Source of the DNA: Echinicola sp. 20G
Lineage (GTDB): Bacteria; Bacteroidota; Bacteroidia; Cytophagales; Cyclobacteriaceae
Reading direction: 5' to 3'
Assembly (NCBI RefSeq): GCF_015533855.1
Contig: NZ_AP024154.1
Span: forward strand, 3,850,501-3,914,500
Length of the DNA stretch: 64,000 bases
Part shown: piece by piece, positions 8,753 to 18,700 of the stretch
How positions within the stretch are numbered: position 1 is the first letter of the stretch
How the letters are laid out: each line of letters opens with the position of its first letter
Program-made: the position numbers and the translations under genes
The notes under the pieces: generated by a model
Seen by the model: only the letters and a program-made list of their open reading frames with translations
Databases searched by the model: none
What the model was told of the DNA's origin: nothing

Positions 8753-11581
8753 TCATCTCGCTTGCATATGGTGATGAGCTTCTTCTACTTGAGGAGCTCT
8801 TTGTATGATCACTATATCTCTAAGCTTCGCAGCATCGAAGAATTTTTTAGCAAACTGCTGAACGTCTTCAATAGTCACTTCATTTAATGCTTTATCCATT
8901 TCCTCAGTTGATGTCAAATCTAGGCCGCGTTGCTCGTAGCTGATCAAAATGTTCATCCAGTAAGGAACACCTTTGTGCTTTTGAGCTTGCTCTTGAGCTC
9001 TTTTCATGAGATTGACTGCCTCATTTAATTCAAATGAAAAAATGCCTTCTTTCTTCACGTTTTCAATTTCTTGATAAATAAGTGGCTTCAATTCGTCCAC
9101 TCTATCGGCATCAGTTTGAAAATTGATAGATATCTGTTGCTTGTTCTTAGGGTAAGAAGAGGTGATAGGTTTTACTTTTACTCCGTAAGTTCCGCCATAC
9201 TCCTCACGAACAGTTTTGAAATAACGATTTCTCAAGGTGTAAATCAAAGTATTTAACTGAACCGTTTCCTTTTCTGAAAGATCAAAAGAGTTCAAGTAGC
9301 TGATATCAATGATTCCACGGTTTTCCGCCATGGTCACTTCAAATTCCTTTTTGATCACCTTGTCAGCTACAGAAAAGTCATATACTTTGAATTCATCAGC
9401 TTCTTTGTTTGGATCAGAAGGAAGGGTAGCGAGGTATTTTTTCACCAATCCTTTGGCCACGTCCTTATCCAAATCTCCAACTAGGTAGTAAGTGAAATCA
9501 TCCGCATCACCAAAGGCCTTGTTGAAAATTTCTTTCATGATTTCAAAGTCCATGGCTTCAAAATATTCATCCCCTAGTTTCCAAGTTCTGTCATTTGGTT
9601 TTGATGTCACTTCAGTAATGGCCTCAGTGATTGCATCCATTGGGTTGGACTGCTGGTTGAATTTGTACTGAAGTTTTTGTTTGTAAGAATTGAAGTCTTC
9701 TTCGTTAAACCTAGGGTTTGTCAAGAACAAATGCACAAACTGGAACAATACATCAGCGTCTTCTTCATTGGCGCCACCTTTTAGCCCCTCTGTCAATTCA
9801 TCAAACGTCAAGCTGATCTTGATTTTTTTATCAGTAATGTAGGCCATCATGGTGTTTCTATCGTATTTGTAGAGCCCTGATTTAGTAGCCATTTTAACCA
9901 ATGCATTTGCAGAAGGGATTTCTCCAGAAGTTAGGACAGATTTACCACCGTTGCTTTGAGAATACAATTCAAAGTCTCCCTTACCTTCCTCTGAATATTT
10001 ATAAATAACCTTGACACCATTAGAAAGTGTCCAAACCTCAGCACCAAATTGCTCTAGCTCTTCCACTTTGTCAATGCTGCCATCAGTTATTTCAAAGTCA
10101 ACTAATTGGTCAATCTGCTTAATGTCTTCCTTTTCAGCCAAATCAGCCTTCTCCACATTTTGTATAGAGGCAAGAACATCACTTTTAGATAGAATATTCT
10201 CCTCTTTTTCGCTCGCATTGATTTCGATCAATAAATTCTCTTTGAAGTCAACATGCTTTACCCATTCGTTGATTTCTTCTGCTTCTATCTCCAACGTAAC
10301 TTCCATGATGTGATCAATTCCATCTTCAATGTCGCTGATCGGAACTTGATTAAAGAAGTTGGCCTTGAATTTATTTACATAAATGGAGTTTTTGAAGTTG
10401 TCTTTATTGCTGCTGGCAGCTTCCAGCTTTTCATACATTTTTTCCTTTTGCTTCTCTACTTCCTCTTCTGTGAAGCCAAATCTTTTAATCTGCTCAAAAA
10501 CTGTCAAGACCTGCTCCAAGGCTTCTTGGTCTTTGCCAGGAAAAGGCGTAACTGAAATAGAATGTGCATAGAAATCACCAAGCAATTTTGTAGTTCCCAA
10601 GTCCGCTGTAAAGAATTTTTCCTGATCAGCATTGACAAATTCTACCAATCTGTCATAGGCCAATTCACTGAAATATTCAATTAACTTCAACTCTTTTCTA
10701 AGCTCTTCATAATTCTCAAACTTTGGTTGTTCAAATCTTGAGAAAAGCTTGATTGTGTTTCTGCTGATTTCTTTGTCCTTGAAAACCACATAGAAAGGCT
10801 CATCATTTGAGACCATGTGGATTTTTTCTGGAACTGCAGGAGCATTTGGGCTTACTTCCAAGTCACCAAAGATTTCCTTTACTTTCTTTTCTATGTCTTC
10901 TACGTCGATATCTCCCACGATTATTACCCCTTGCATGTCAGCGCGGTACCATTTATCGTAAAAAGATCTAAGTGTCTTAGGTTTGAAGTTGTTGATGATA
11001 TCCATATCACCGATTACATCACGCTCCGCATATTTGGTATTGTAAAAAACATAAGGAGCTACAGCTTCTTGACGTCTTTTACCTACATTAAGCCGAGATC
11101 TCCATTCTTCCTGGATTACACCTCGTTCTTTATCGATTTCTTCCTTGGTCAATAGCAGGTCACCGCACCAGTCTCTGAGTAAGTAGATACAAGTGTCCAC
11201 CAAAGCTTGATTTTCGGAATTAACGTTATCGATATTGTATACCGTCTCATCATAAGCGGTGTAGGCATTGTATTTCCCAACACCTTGGCTTTTAAGGTAT
11301 TTATCCACGCCATTTGGGAAGTGCTTACTTCCGTTGAATGCCATGTGCTCCAAGAAGTGAGCGAGTCCGTTTTGGTTATCATCTTCCAAGATGGCACCTG
11401 CTTTTTGAACCAAATAAAAGCTAGCTTCATCATCCTGCAAGTGGGATTTCATGATATAATAGGTCAGTCCATTGTCCAATTGGCCTTTGACAAGTCCATC
11501 AATGTGCTCACCATCCTGTGCAAACAAGATATTGCTCAAAAAGCAGCCAAGAATGCTCAGGTATAATGCGGTTGTTTTCAT
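8753..11581 (-). CDS. M16 family zinc metallopeptidase
   Basis: This 942-residue insulinase/pitrilysin-type protease has a signal peptide (residues 1-21, ending ILFAQ), so it acts in the periplasm or at the surface. The inverted zinc motif HxxEH is HFLEH at 75-79, and the distal Glu is likely in the ERGVIQEEW segment near 150. The length fits a single chain with four M16 repeats; the C-terminal half lacks a second HxxEH and should be the inactive clamp. The open frame reaches back to 11665, but the Met at 11581 begins the signal peptide and is chosen. It is the last gene on the strand of the SusC/SusD cluster, separated from the thioredoxin gene by 118 bases holding a strong hairpin, so it may be partly independent. 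Such enzymes degrade short to medium peptides. Confidence 0.92.
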   Translation of the reverse strand: MKTTALYLSILGCFLSNILFAQDGEHIDGLVKGQLDNGLTYYIMKSHLQDDEASFYLVQKAGAILEDDNQNGLAHFLEHMAFNGSKHFPNGVDKYLKSQGVGKYNAYTAYDETVYNIDNVNSENQALVDTCIYLLRDWCGDLLLTKEEIDKERGVIQEEWRSRLNVGKRRQEAVAPYVFYNTKYAERDVIGDMDIINNFKPKTLRSFYDKWYRADMQGVIIVGDIDVEDIEKKVKEIFGDLEVSPNAPAVPEKIHMVSNDEPFYVVFKDKEISRNTIKLFSRFEQPKFENYEELRKELKLIEYFSELAYDRLVEFVNADQEKFFTADLGTTKLLGDFYAHSISVTPFPGKDQEALEQVLTVFEQIKRFGFTEEEVEKQKEKMYEKLEAASSNKDNFKNSIYVNKFKANFFNQVPISDIEDGIDHIMEVTLEIEAEEINEWVKHVDFKENLLIEINASEKEENILSKSDVLASIQNVEKADLAEKEDIKQIDQLVDFEITDGSIDKVEELEQFGAEVWTLSNGVKVIYKYSEEGKGDFELYSQSNGGKSVLTSGEIPSANALVKMATKSGLYKYDRNTMMAYITDKKIKISLTFDELTEGLKGGANEEDADVLFQFVHLFLTNPRFNEEDFNSYKQKLQYKFNQQSNPMDAITEAITEVTSKPNDRTWKLGDEYFEAMDFEIMKEIFNKAFGDADDFTYYLVGDLDKDVAKGLVKKYLATLPSDPNKEADEFKVYDFSVADKVIKKEFEVTMAENRGIIDISYLNSFDLSEKETVQLNTLIYTLRNRYFKTVREEYGGTYGVKVKPITSSYPKNKQQISINFQTDADRVDELKPLIYQEIENVKKEGIFSFELNEAVNLMKRAQEQAQKHKGVPYWMNILISYEQRGLDLTSTEEMDKALNEVTIEDVQQFAKKFFDAAKLRDIVIIQRAPQVEEAHHHMQAR

Positions 11582-11644
11582 ACTGATTAGTTTTTTAGCT
11601 TCACTTAAAGTTGAAAGCTTAATTAGGGTAATGAGCAAATAGAT

Positions 11645-11672
11645 AAACAGGATGGGAATCCCCATCCTGTTT
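11645..11672 (-). terminator. Intergenic hairpin (terminator or attenuator)
   Basis: A perfect 12-base stem (AAACAGGATGGG and CCCATCCTGTTT) with a four-base loop lies between the thioredoxin-like gene and the M16 peptidase gene. On the minus strand the tail is only ATCTATTTG, a weak T-tract, so it may be a leaky terminator, an RNA-stability element or a processing site rather than a full stop. Confidence 0.5.
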
Positions 11673-11699
11673 TAATACTATACTTTATTAAGATAAATG

Positions 11700-13004
11700 C
11701 TATTCAAGATTGAGCATTTCGATCTTTCGCTTCAATTGGAGTTGAAAGTACATTTGCGTACGGCTTTCATCCATTTGAAGAGTTTCGGCATAGGCTTGGT
11801 TATAAGCTTGCTCAGCTTCTTTAAATTGTCCCATGTGTTTATTCACATCCCCCAGGAGTGCAATGATATTGACTCTTTGCATTAAAGGGAGATTATCGCC
11901 TGAAAGAGATGCGATGATCCATTCTTTGGCTGCTGAATGGTTATCATTTGTAATACTATTTCCTGCGACAGAATAAATAGCCTGAGCAGCCGCTGCTTTG
12001 GATATTGGTGTCACTTTTTCTCCATCTGCTTCGAAGTAAGCATTTTTAAGTTCAATGTACTTATCTACATTTTTCTCTTCATATAAGGCATAAAGGGCAT
12101 CACAATCCAATTTAGCCATTTCATACTGACTGATATTATGTTGCTCCACTGCGTCATAAGCAGACTTCATTTCACCATTTATTCTATCCAATATTTCCAA
12201 GTATTGGGTGTCTCCCTTTTTGGCAAGATCTTGTGCCAAAGTGTTGTTGTATCGAATCACATAGTAAGCTGTAGCTACACCGACATTCTCAATGTATTTG
12301 TCCATATTGGCCACCATGAATTCAATGACCTTATCATGCTCTCCTTCTGGTTGATGAAATTTATTGACCAACCTATAGTCATCGGCGTTGATGAAAGCAT
12401 CACCCATATTCATCTTCTTTTCCAAATAATCTTCAAAGATGTTTTCGATCCGGATAATCCATTTTTTCTTATCCATCCCAGTTTGCAAGGTGACGAAAGA
12501 AGGTGCGGATTTTAGCAGTTCCTGCATCACTTCGAAGTTATCTTTATCTTTTTTGTAGATATCATAGATTTCTTCAAAGCTCTTAAGGTCTCCAGCTGCA
12601 GTTTTTCCAAATTTCAACATTTCCTCAATGTTCATTGAACCGCTGATTCTTGAAATCACTTCTCCATCTCCTTCAACAAACATCAATGTAGGCATAGAGT
12701 TAATATCAAGTTCTTTGACCAACTCTTCATTGATCTCGTGCTCGGTATTAAGCTTTACAGAGACAAAATGCTCATTGAAATAGGTTCCCAATTCAGGATC
12801 AACAAATACTTGCTTGTCCATCATTTTACATGGCCCACACCAATCTGCATAGAAGTCGATAAACAATGGGACACCTCTTTCATTGGCTTCCGCCAAAGCT
12901 TCAGTATAAGTTCCTTTGTTAAATTCGATTCCTTGTGCATTTATTGTTGTCGCTGCTGCGATAATAAATGAAAGGCTGAGCAGTAAGTTTTGCTTAATGT
13001 TCAT
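11700..13004 (-). CDS. Secreted thioredoxin-domain protein with helical C-terminus
   Basis: This 434-residue protein starts with a signal peptide (about residues 1-24, ending INAQ). A thioredoxin fold follows, with the active site WCGPC (Cys56 and Cys59) in FYADWCGPCKMMDKQVF and the cis-Pro loop SMPTLMF near 104. The C-terminal 280 residues are helical and contain TPR-like pairs, best seen near the end (HMGQFKEAEQAYNQAY). It should reduce or isomerise disulfides in the periplasm. It lies 12 bases after the small lipoprotein gene and is clearly part of the SusC/SusD operon, which suggests that it serves an exported protein or substrate of that system. The target is unknown. Confidence 0.88.
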   Translation of the reverse strand: MNIKQNLLLSLSFIIAAATTINAQGIEFNKGTYTEALAEANERGVPLFIDFYADWCGPCKMMDKQVFVDPELGTYFNEHFVSVKLNTEHEINEELVKELDINSMPTLMFVEGDGEVISRISGSMNIEEMLKFGKTAAGDLKSFEEIYDIYKKDKDNFEVMQELLKSAPSFVTLQTGMDKKKWIIRIENIFEDYLEKKMNMGDAFINADDYRLVNKFHQPEGEHDKVIEFMVANMDKYIENVGVATAYYVIRYNNTLAQDLAKKGDTQYLEILDRINGEMKSAYDAVEQHNISQYEMAKLDCDALYALYEEKNVDKYIELKNAYFEADGEKVTPISKAAAAQAIYSVAGNSITNDNHSAAKEWIIASLSGDNLPLMQRVNIIALLGDVNKHMGQFKEAEQAYNQAYAETLQMDESRTQMYFQLQLKRKIEMLNLE

Positions 13005-13016
13005 AGAGTTTTGTTT

Positions 13017-13451
13017 TTATTCTACGATGATGGTCATGGCGTTTTCAATTACATGGTAGTAATCCCCAGAGTTCTGAACACCAAGACTGATCGTGTAAGA
13101 ACCTGGCTCAGTATCTGTATTGATTGGGTAATAGATTCTACCAAGTCCTTGAACGTATACATTATTGAGAAAATATTCTACAGCAGCGTCATCAACATCC
13201 TCGGATTTTACATCCACAATGCTAAATACCAAAGGGTTGGTGCCTATAACACCACTAATTTTAGTGCTAACCCATGGAGCTTCATTTTGGATTCTAATTC
13301 GATCTGCCACCGGGTCCAATTCCTTTCTGATGATCATGGTATTGGGAAGGTATTCTGCATTTTCAGTATCCAAATAGCCTACTGGGGTATCATTACATCC
13401 TGCGTTGAGGAAGCCCACTAAGGCTACAAAAACATATATAATTAGTCTTTT
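13017..13451 (-). CDS. Small lipoprotein of the SusC/SusD operon
   Basis: This 144-residue protein begins with a lipoprotein signal (MKRLIIYVFVALVGFLNAGC, Cys at about 20). The frame is open to 13487, but the Met at 13451 gives the normal signal start. The mature part is rich in beta-strand pattern (TMIIRKELDP, WVSTKISGVIGTNPLVFSI, GSYTISLGVQNSG) and looks like one Ig-like or BACON-like domain. I do not recognise the family with certainty. It sits between the FAS1 lipoprotein and the thioredoxin gene, 41 and 12 bases from them, so it is probably an accessory surface lipoprotein of the same uptake complex, perhaps ligand binding. Function unassigned. Confidence 0.75.
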   Translation of the reverse strand, partial: KRLIIYVFVALVGFLNAGCNDTPVGYLDTENAEYLPNTMIIRKELDPVADRIRIQNEAPWVSTKISGVIGTNPLVFSIVDVKSEDVDDAAVEYFLNNVYVQGLGRIYYPINTDTEPGSYTISLGVQNSGDYYHVIENAMTIIVE

Positions 13452-13492
13452 CATTTGATAATCAGTTTTGAATTGACTTGTCTCCAAGTTGT

Positions 13493-14095
13493 TTAGTGTA
13501 ATTGATCAATGATATAATCATAGTGCATCGCGTGAACGATACCATTGGCTGGATGAATGTCAGCAGAGGCTACTTGAGCATCTCTTACTGTAAAACCATC
13601 AGCCGATGTGAACTTTACCAAGACTGGCCCCACACCATAAGTGGGGTCAAGCTCTTCTTCAGAGAAGAGTTGGATTTCAGCCCCACCTACAGAAGTGATC
13701 ATTACGCCTCCATCTTGTCTGGCAGGAATATCATCTCTCATGTACAGGTCAGTAAAGACATGTCTTAAAAGGATTTCGCGACAAACTTCAGGATCAGCCT
13801 CTGCAACAACGGTTAGGTTTTGCTCATAAAGCCACTTTCTGATAGAGTGGGAGGTAAGTCCCATAAACATGATCTCAGGATAGTTTGCATCCTCACCATT
13901 GAACAGAGAAACTAGGTCAGCATGGTTGATCATCTCAACAGTCAATGCCCAGTTATAGTTGTCTGATTGCAGGTACTCGTACATGGTTTTGTCTGGAATA
14001 TTACCATCAGCAATTCCACTATCAATCAGGTTGTTTTCAGTACAGCTCCAAAGCAGGGAAACTGTAAGCAAAAGCAGTGATGTGATTTTTTTCAT
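13493..14095 (-). CDS. FAS1 (fasciclin)-domain lipoprotein
   Basis: This 200-residue lipoprotein (lipobox ending LLWSC, Cys at about 18) carries one FAS1-like domain. The family's second conserved block is seen at the C-terminus, ASADIHPANGIVHAMHYDYII (adhesive strand before the final helix). The first half contains LVSLFNG and ILLRHVFTDLYMRDDI, which matches the FAS1 helix followed by the H-box. FAS1 domains mediate cell-surface adhesion or ligand binding, and in Bacteroidota they often follow SusC/SusD. It is 32 bases from SusD. The domain is somewhat diverged in the middle, so the fold is likely but not certain. Confidence 0.82.
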   Translation of the reverse strand: MKKITSLLLLTVSLLWSCTENNLIDSGIADGNIPDKTMYEYLQSDNYNWALTVEMINHADLVSLFNGEDANYPEIMFMGLTSHSIRKWLYEQNLTVVAEADPEVCREILLRHVFTDLYMRDDIPARQDGGVMITSVGGAEIQLFSEEELDPTYGVGPVLVKFTSADGFTVRDAQVASADIHPANGIVHAMHYDYIIDQLH

Positions 14096-14127
14096 TTTGA
14101 TATATTTTATATCTCTGGAAATGAGAA

Positions 14128-15693
14128 CTATTCAGTTCTGTTCCAGTAGATGTTTTGTTTCAACAAGGTATTGTTAGTAAATGCTGCTTGACCGATGTTA
14201 AGGTAAAGTGCACCATCTTGGATGTCCTGGTCTGTCAGGTTAGCAAAAGCTTCAGAAAATTCAGTACGGAAATAGTTGTTTCGAACTACATCATAATACC
14301 TGGTTCTTTCCATCATCAATTCCTTTTCTCTTTCTCTAAAGATGGCATACTGTAAATCAGAATCTCCGGCAGCAGGATACAAATCAGCCTTAGCTCTGGC
14401 ACGAATTACATTTAAATCTTGAGTGGCAGCTGCAGCATTTCCTACTTTTACATAACACTCGGCTCTCAATAAGTAGATTCCAGCTAACCTGATAAATATT
14501 TCGTTACAGTTTAGACCAGTCATAGTAGTTCTGCCTGTAGTCTGACTGACCACTCTGAAAACACCTTCTTTAACTTTATAAGGGTATGCAAATTGGTATC
14601 CTTTTTCAGCCATAGAATCTACTTTGTAGAAGTAAGCTTCTCTTCTTTCATCTGCTCCCGGATACATCGCTTGAATTGTAGAGGATTCATATTTAAAAGC
14701 CACTCGGCTTTGGTTGATGTATGAAGTGGATGCGTTAAGGTCTACAGGCCATGTTGTGTATTTTTCCAATAATGGATCTGCATATCCGCCAGAATTATCT
14801 GTTTGATAGAAATTCTGAATCTCTAAAATACTTTCTTGAGCTGCCAATCTAGTAGCGGGATCCCAACCGACAAGGTTTTCATTAAGCATTGCCTCAATGC
14901 TGTTGGATAAGCCATAAGGAGCTGAAGCTTCGCCTGAGATCAGTTTGGTGCTCCATTCAATAGAAGTATTGTAAGCATCCTGTGCAGAAACAGATTCCCA
15001 ATTGTATAACTCAGCCATACTACCTTGCCACGCATAAGCATGAGCCAAAAGAGCAGCTGCTGCTCCTTTGTTTCCATATTGCTTAGAGGTCAAAAGGTTA
15101 TTATTGGCATCTTTCATAGTGCCATATTCTCCCAATAGCTCATAGGCCATTTCTAAGTTTTTGATGGCTTCTGCAATTACTTCTTCATCGGTACTATTTC
15201 CATATGCTTCGAAATTATTGGTACCTTCGGTGATGATGGCATTTCCCCAGATTCTGCCTAACTCCAAGTACATCCAACCTTTCGCAAAGTAGGCTTGTCC
15301 TTTGTAGAAATTGATTCTGTCAGCAGTCATATTACTTTCTGCTTGATCAATGTTTTCCAAGATCAAGTTAGAAAGGTAGATGACATCGTAATATTCTTTC
15401 CAGCTTGAGTAAAGCGATATTTTGACCGTTTCAGGTACGAGTCCTCTTAGGTTGCTGTAGGCCACATTATCGCATCGGTCTGCTCCAGCTCCCATAGGTA
15501 CGTGAGGGTCATCTTGTATCATATACTGGATTTCACCTTGAATGGTGATCAGAAAACCCATCAATTCACTGTCATCATCAAAGGCATTTGTTATAGATTG
15601 ACGATCCTCAGGTTTTACATCCAGCAAGTCAGTGCACGAGCTGGCTAATGCTGTAAAGCAAACCAATAGAATTAAGTATCGTTTTATGTTCAT
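14128..15693 (-). CDS. SusD/RagB family outer-membrane lipoprotein
   Basis: This 521-residue surface lipoprotein should act as the lid and ligand-binding partner of the SusC transporter. The lipobox is ALASSC with Cys at about 20, followed by TDLLDVKPEDRQ, the typical SusD start. TPR-like helices follow (INFYKGQAYFAKGWMYLELG near 128-147; YGNKGAAAALLAHAYAWQGS near 207), and the C-terminus has EIFIRLAGIYLLRAECYVKVG and FREREKELMMERTRYYDVVR, both SusD hallmarks. Spacing to SusC is 89 bases. The ligand cannot be inferred, because no glycoside hydrolase lies in the operon; the peptidase and thioredoxin genes hint at a peptide or protein substrate (inference). Confidence 0.95.
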   Translation of the reverse strand: MNIKRYLILLVCFTALASSCTDLLDVKPEDRQSITNAFDDDSELMGFLITIQGEIQYMIQDDPHVPMGAGADRCDNVAYSNLRGLVPETVKISLYSSWKEYYDVIYLSNLILENIDQAESNMTADRINFYKGQAYFAKGWMYLELGRIWGNAIITEGTNNFEAYGNSTDEEVIAEAIKNLEMAYELLGEYGTMKDANNNLLTSKQYGNKGAAAALLAHAYAWQGSMAELYNWESVSAQDAYNTSIEWSTKLISGEASAPYGLSNSIEAMLNENLVGWDPATRLAAQESILEIQNFYQTDNSGGYADPLLEKYTTWPVDLNASTSYINQSRVAFKYESSTIQAMYPGADERREAYFYKVDSMAEKGYQFAYPYKVKEGVFRVVSQTTGRTTMTGLNCNEIFIRLAGIYLLRAECYVKVGNAAAATQDLNVIRARAKADLYPAAGDSDLQYAIFREREKELMMERTRYYDVVRNNYFRTEFSEAFANLTDQDIQDGALYLNIGQAAFTNNTLLKQNIYWNRTE

Positions 15694-15782
15694 TTTCTCA
15701 ATATTTTAAAACAAGTCCTCTCTTGATTATAATTTCTAAATGCGGGCTTGTCATTAAGATTTATTTCTTGACTGAATTTGGC

Positions 15783-18700
15783 TTAGAATTTTAGCGTACA
15801 ACCTGCAGTGAATACCCTTGGAAGTGGATAATTATCAAGTTGATCCACGCCTGGGTAAGGAACAGCTTCTGGGTCCAATCCTGAATAGTTGGTGATTAAC
15901 ATCAAGTTCTCAGCAGTGAAGAATAGTCTCGTTGAAGTAATTCCTAGTTTCTTTACAAGTTTTTCGTCAAATGTGTAAGACAAGTTCAGTTTCTTTAATC
16001 TGATCCAATTGACTTGCTCAATGTTGGTATTGACCATCACATCAGCTTGAGGAGAATAGCCAAGGTTTGGAGTCGGGAAGAATGGAGAATAGCTTTCGCC
16101 TTCAACTTCATAGGATTCCTGGTTCCAGAAGTCCACATCATTATAATCTAGAAGTAATATTCCTGCATATGGGTCCCTTCTATTGGTGTAAGCAGAATAT
16201 GGGACGGCATTGATAATCGATCTACCTAAAGTATACGTGAACAACATATTCAATCGGAAGTTTTTATACTTGAAATCATTGGTCCATCCGCCACTCATTT
16301 TTGGAATAGGACTACCTACATAAGTTTTGTCCAAATCATTGATTCGGCCATCAGAGTTCAGGTCAAGGATATTTTTCATCCCAACTTGGGCAGGATAAAG
16401 ACTGCTAGGAGAACCTAAATTTTGGATAGATCCATCTGAATCAAAATAAACTGGTAGATCTTCCACAGAATTGATGTATCCATCTTGGATATAGACATTA
16501 AAGCCCATGATGGGACGACCTAAGATGAAATCATCTACATCATTGCCATTATAGCTTTCCTCAAACCTGTTGGTGTTTTTGGCGATGTTGAGTTTTGTAT
16601 TCCATGTGAATGCCCTATCTCTGATCACATCATATTGGATTCCCAACTCGATCCCCTGGTTGGAAGTAGAGAAGGTGTTTCTCCATGTAGAAGAGAGGTA
16701 GTATACATCGCCTGGGAATGGAGCATCATAGATTTGGCCGTCGTTATATTTGTAATAATAGTCCGCAACAAGACGTAGTCTGTAATCAAGAAAGTCTAAG
16801 TCCAAACCAATGTCATATTGAGTGGCTTGTTCCCAAGCAAGGTTGTTATAAGAAACCATGTCAGGTGCAAGGCCTGCTTGTCCCATAAAGTAAGGTGAAT
16901 GGGCATCCGAAACAGTACCATGGGCCAAGTAAGGGTTTTGGAACTGTAGTCCAGTAACCCCCCAAGATCCACGCAATTTTCCTTGATTCAACCACCATAC
17001 ATCATCCATAAATGGTTCCTCCGAAAAATTCCAACCGGTGGCTACTGAAGGAAAAGTTCCCCAACGCTTGCCTTCACCGAAGGTACTGGATCCGTCTGTT
17101 CTGATGGAAGCTTCGATTAGGTACTTCTTCTTGTAGTTGTAGGCTATTCTGCCAAAATAACTCAACAAATAGGTTTCATTGAAAGTAGAAGAGAAGTTTC
17201 GTGTTACTACTTGGTTGCCATTTTGGTCAACGACAATGGAGTTCTCAGGAAGAAGTGGTACATAATGGATGTCATCACTGGCCATGCCACGTCCCATACC
17301 ATATGCCGTTTCATTGATTCTTCTGGTTAAGCCTTGTCCGGCCAAAAATTCAAACTCATGATCCTGATCTATTGTAATGAAATAGTTTAACAGGTTTTCC
17401 CAATTAAGCACAATGCTGGAATTGTTTTGATTGACAGCTGTGGACATTCCAAATCTGTCATCTAGGTAAGAAGGGGTGAAAATATTGCTTTTACCCAATG
17501 AAAAATCCACTGATGGTGTAGTAGTGAAAGAAAGCCCCTTTGCAATATTCAGATTTACTTTCAAGCCAGAACGCAATCGATAAGTATTGTTTTTGACTTC
17601 AGTATCAGCAATTCTGGCTGCTTGTTCGCGGGCAATTGAGTTATTCACCGAAAGTAGTGATGATGATGCCTTTGGAGAGCCGACCATGTTGGCAGATCCA
17701 TTACTGCTGTTTGATCCTCTACCTCTATTGGTGTAAGCGAAATAATTGAAAGAGGTAATGGTCAAGTTCTTCCTTGGAGTCAAGGTCAGGTTGGCAGAAA
17801 AGTTATATCTTTCAAAAGCCGTACCAACCATGATGCCTTCTTCATCATAATGACCCAGAGCAAGATTGTATTTCATCAGCTCAGAACCTCCGTTGATTTG
17901 AACGTTTGAATTGGTCGTTTTTCCTGTTCGAAAGAAGTAATCCCACCAATTGGAGCTATTATTGTAATAGGAGTTTAAACTATCCTGAAGTGCTGGCTGA
18001 TAAAGTCCATTGATACGACCATTTCCCCAGAAATAATCATAAGTCCCATATTTTCCCCAAGAGTCCTCATAAGAAGTAGGTAAGCTATACCCTCTGGTAG
18101 CTGGGTCAAAATAGGCAGCAGTGGCATTTTTTGCAAATAGCAATGCTACATCTCTTTCAGCTTTACCAATGGTCTGAACAGGAGTCCTAGGTAAAATACT
18201 GAAGCCCCTAGATACATTGGCAGAGATTTCCGCCTTGCCTTCTTTACCTTGTTTGGTGGTGATAAGAATCACACCGTTGTTGGCCCTTGATCCATAAAGT
18301 GCCGCCGCAGAGGCATCTTTTAGGACTTCTACAGATTCGATGGTTGAAGGGTCAATATCAGCTAAGCCACTTGTGCTCATTTTACTATTGGTTTCAGAAA
18401 TGATCGGAATACCATCTACTACATATAAAGGAGAACCATCATTGATCAATTGACCGTCAGGTCCAGCCACCATTAGAGAGTTTTGACCACGGATGTTGAT
18501 GATTGTACCCGTTCCACCTGGTGAACCAGATTGGTTGGTAACAGCCACACCTGCCATTTGTCCTTGAAGCAAGTTTTCGAGGTTTGCAGCTGGCATATCT
18601 TGGATATCTTCACTTTTTACGGAAGCAACAGAACTGATTAGTTCTTCTTTGCTTCTTTTACCGTAAGCGATAACGGTTACGTCATCCAAGGTATTGATGT

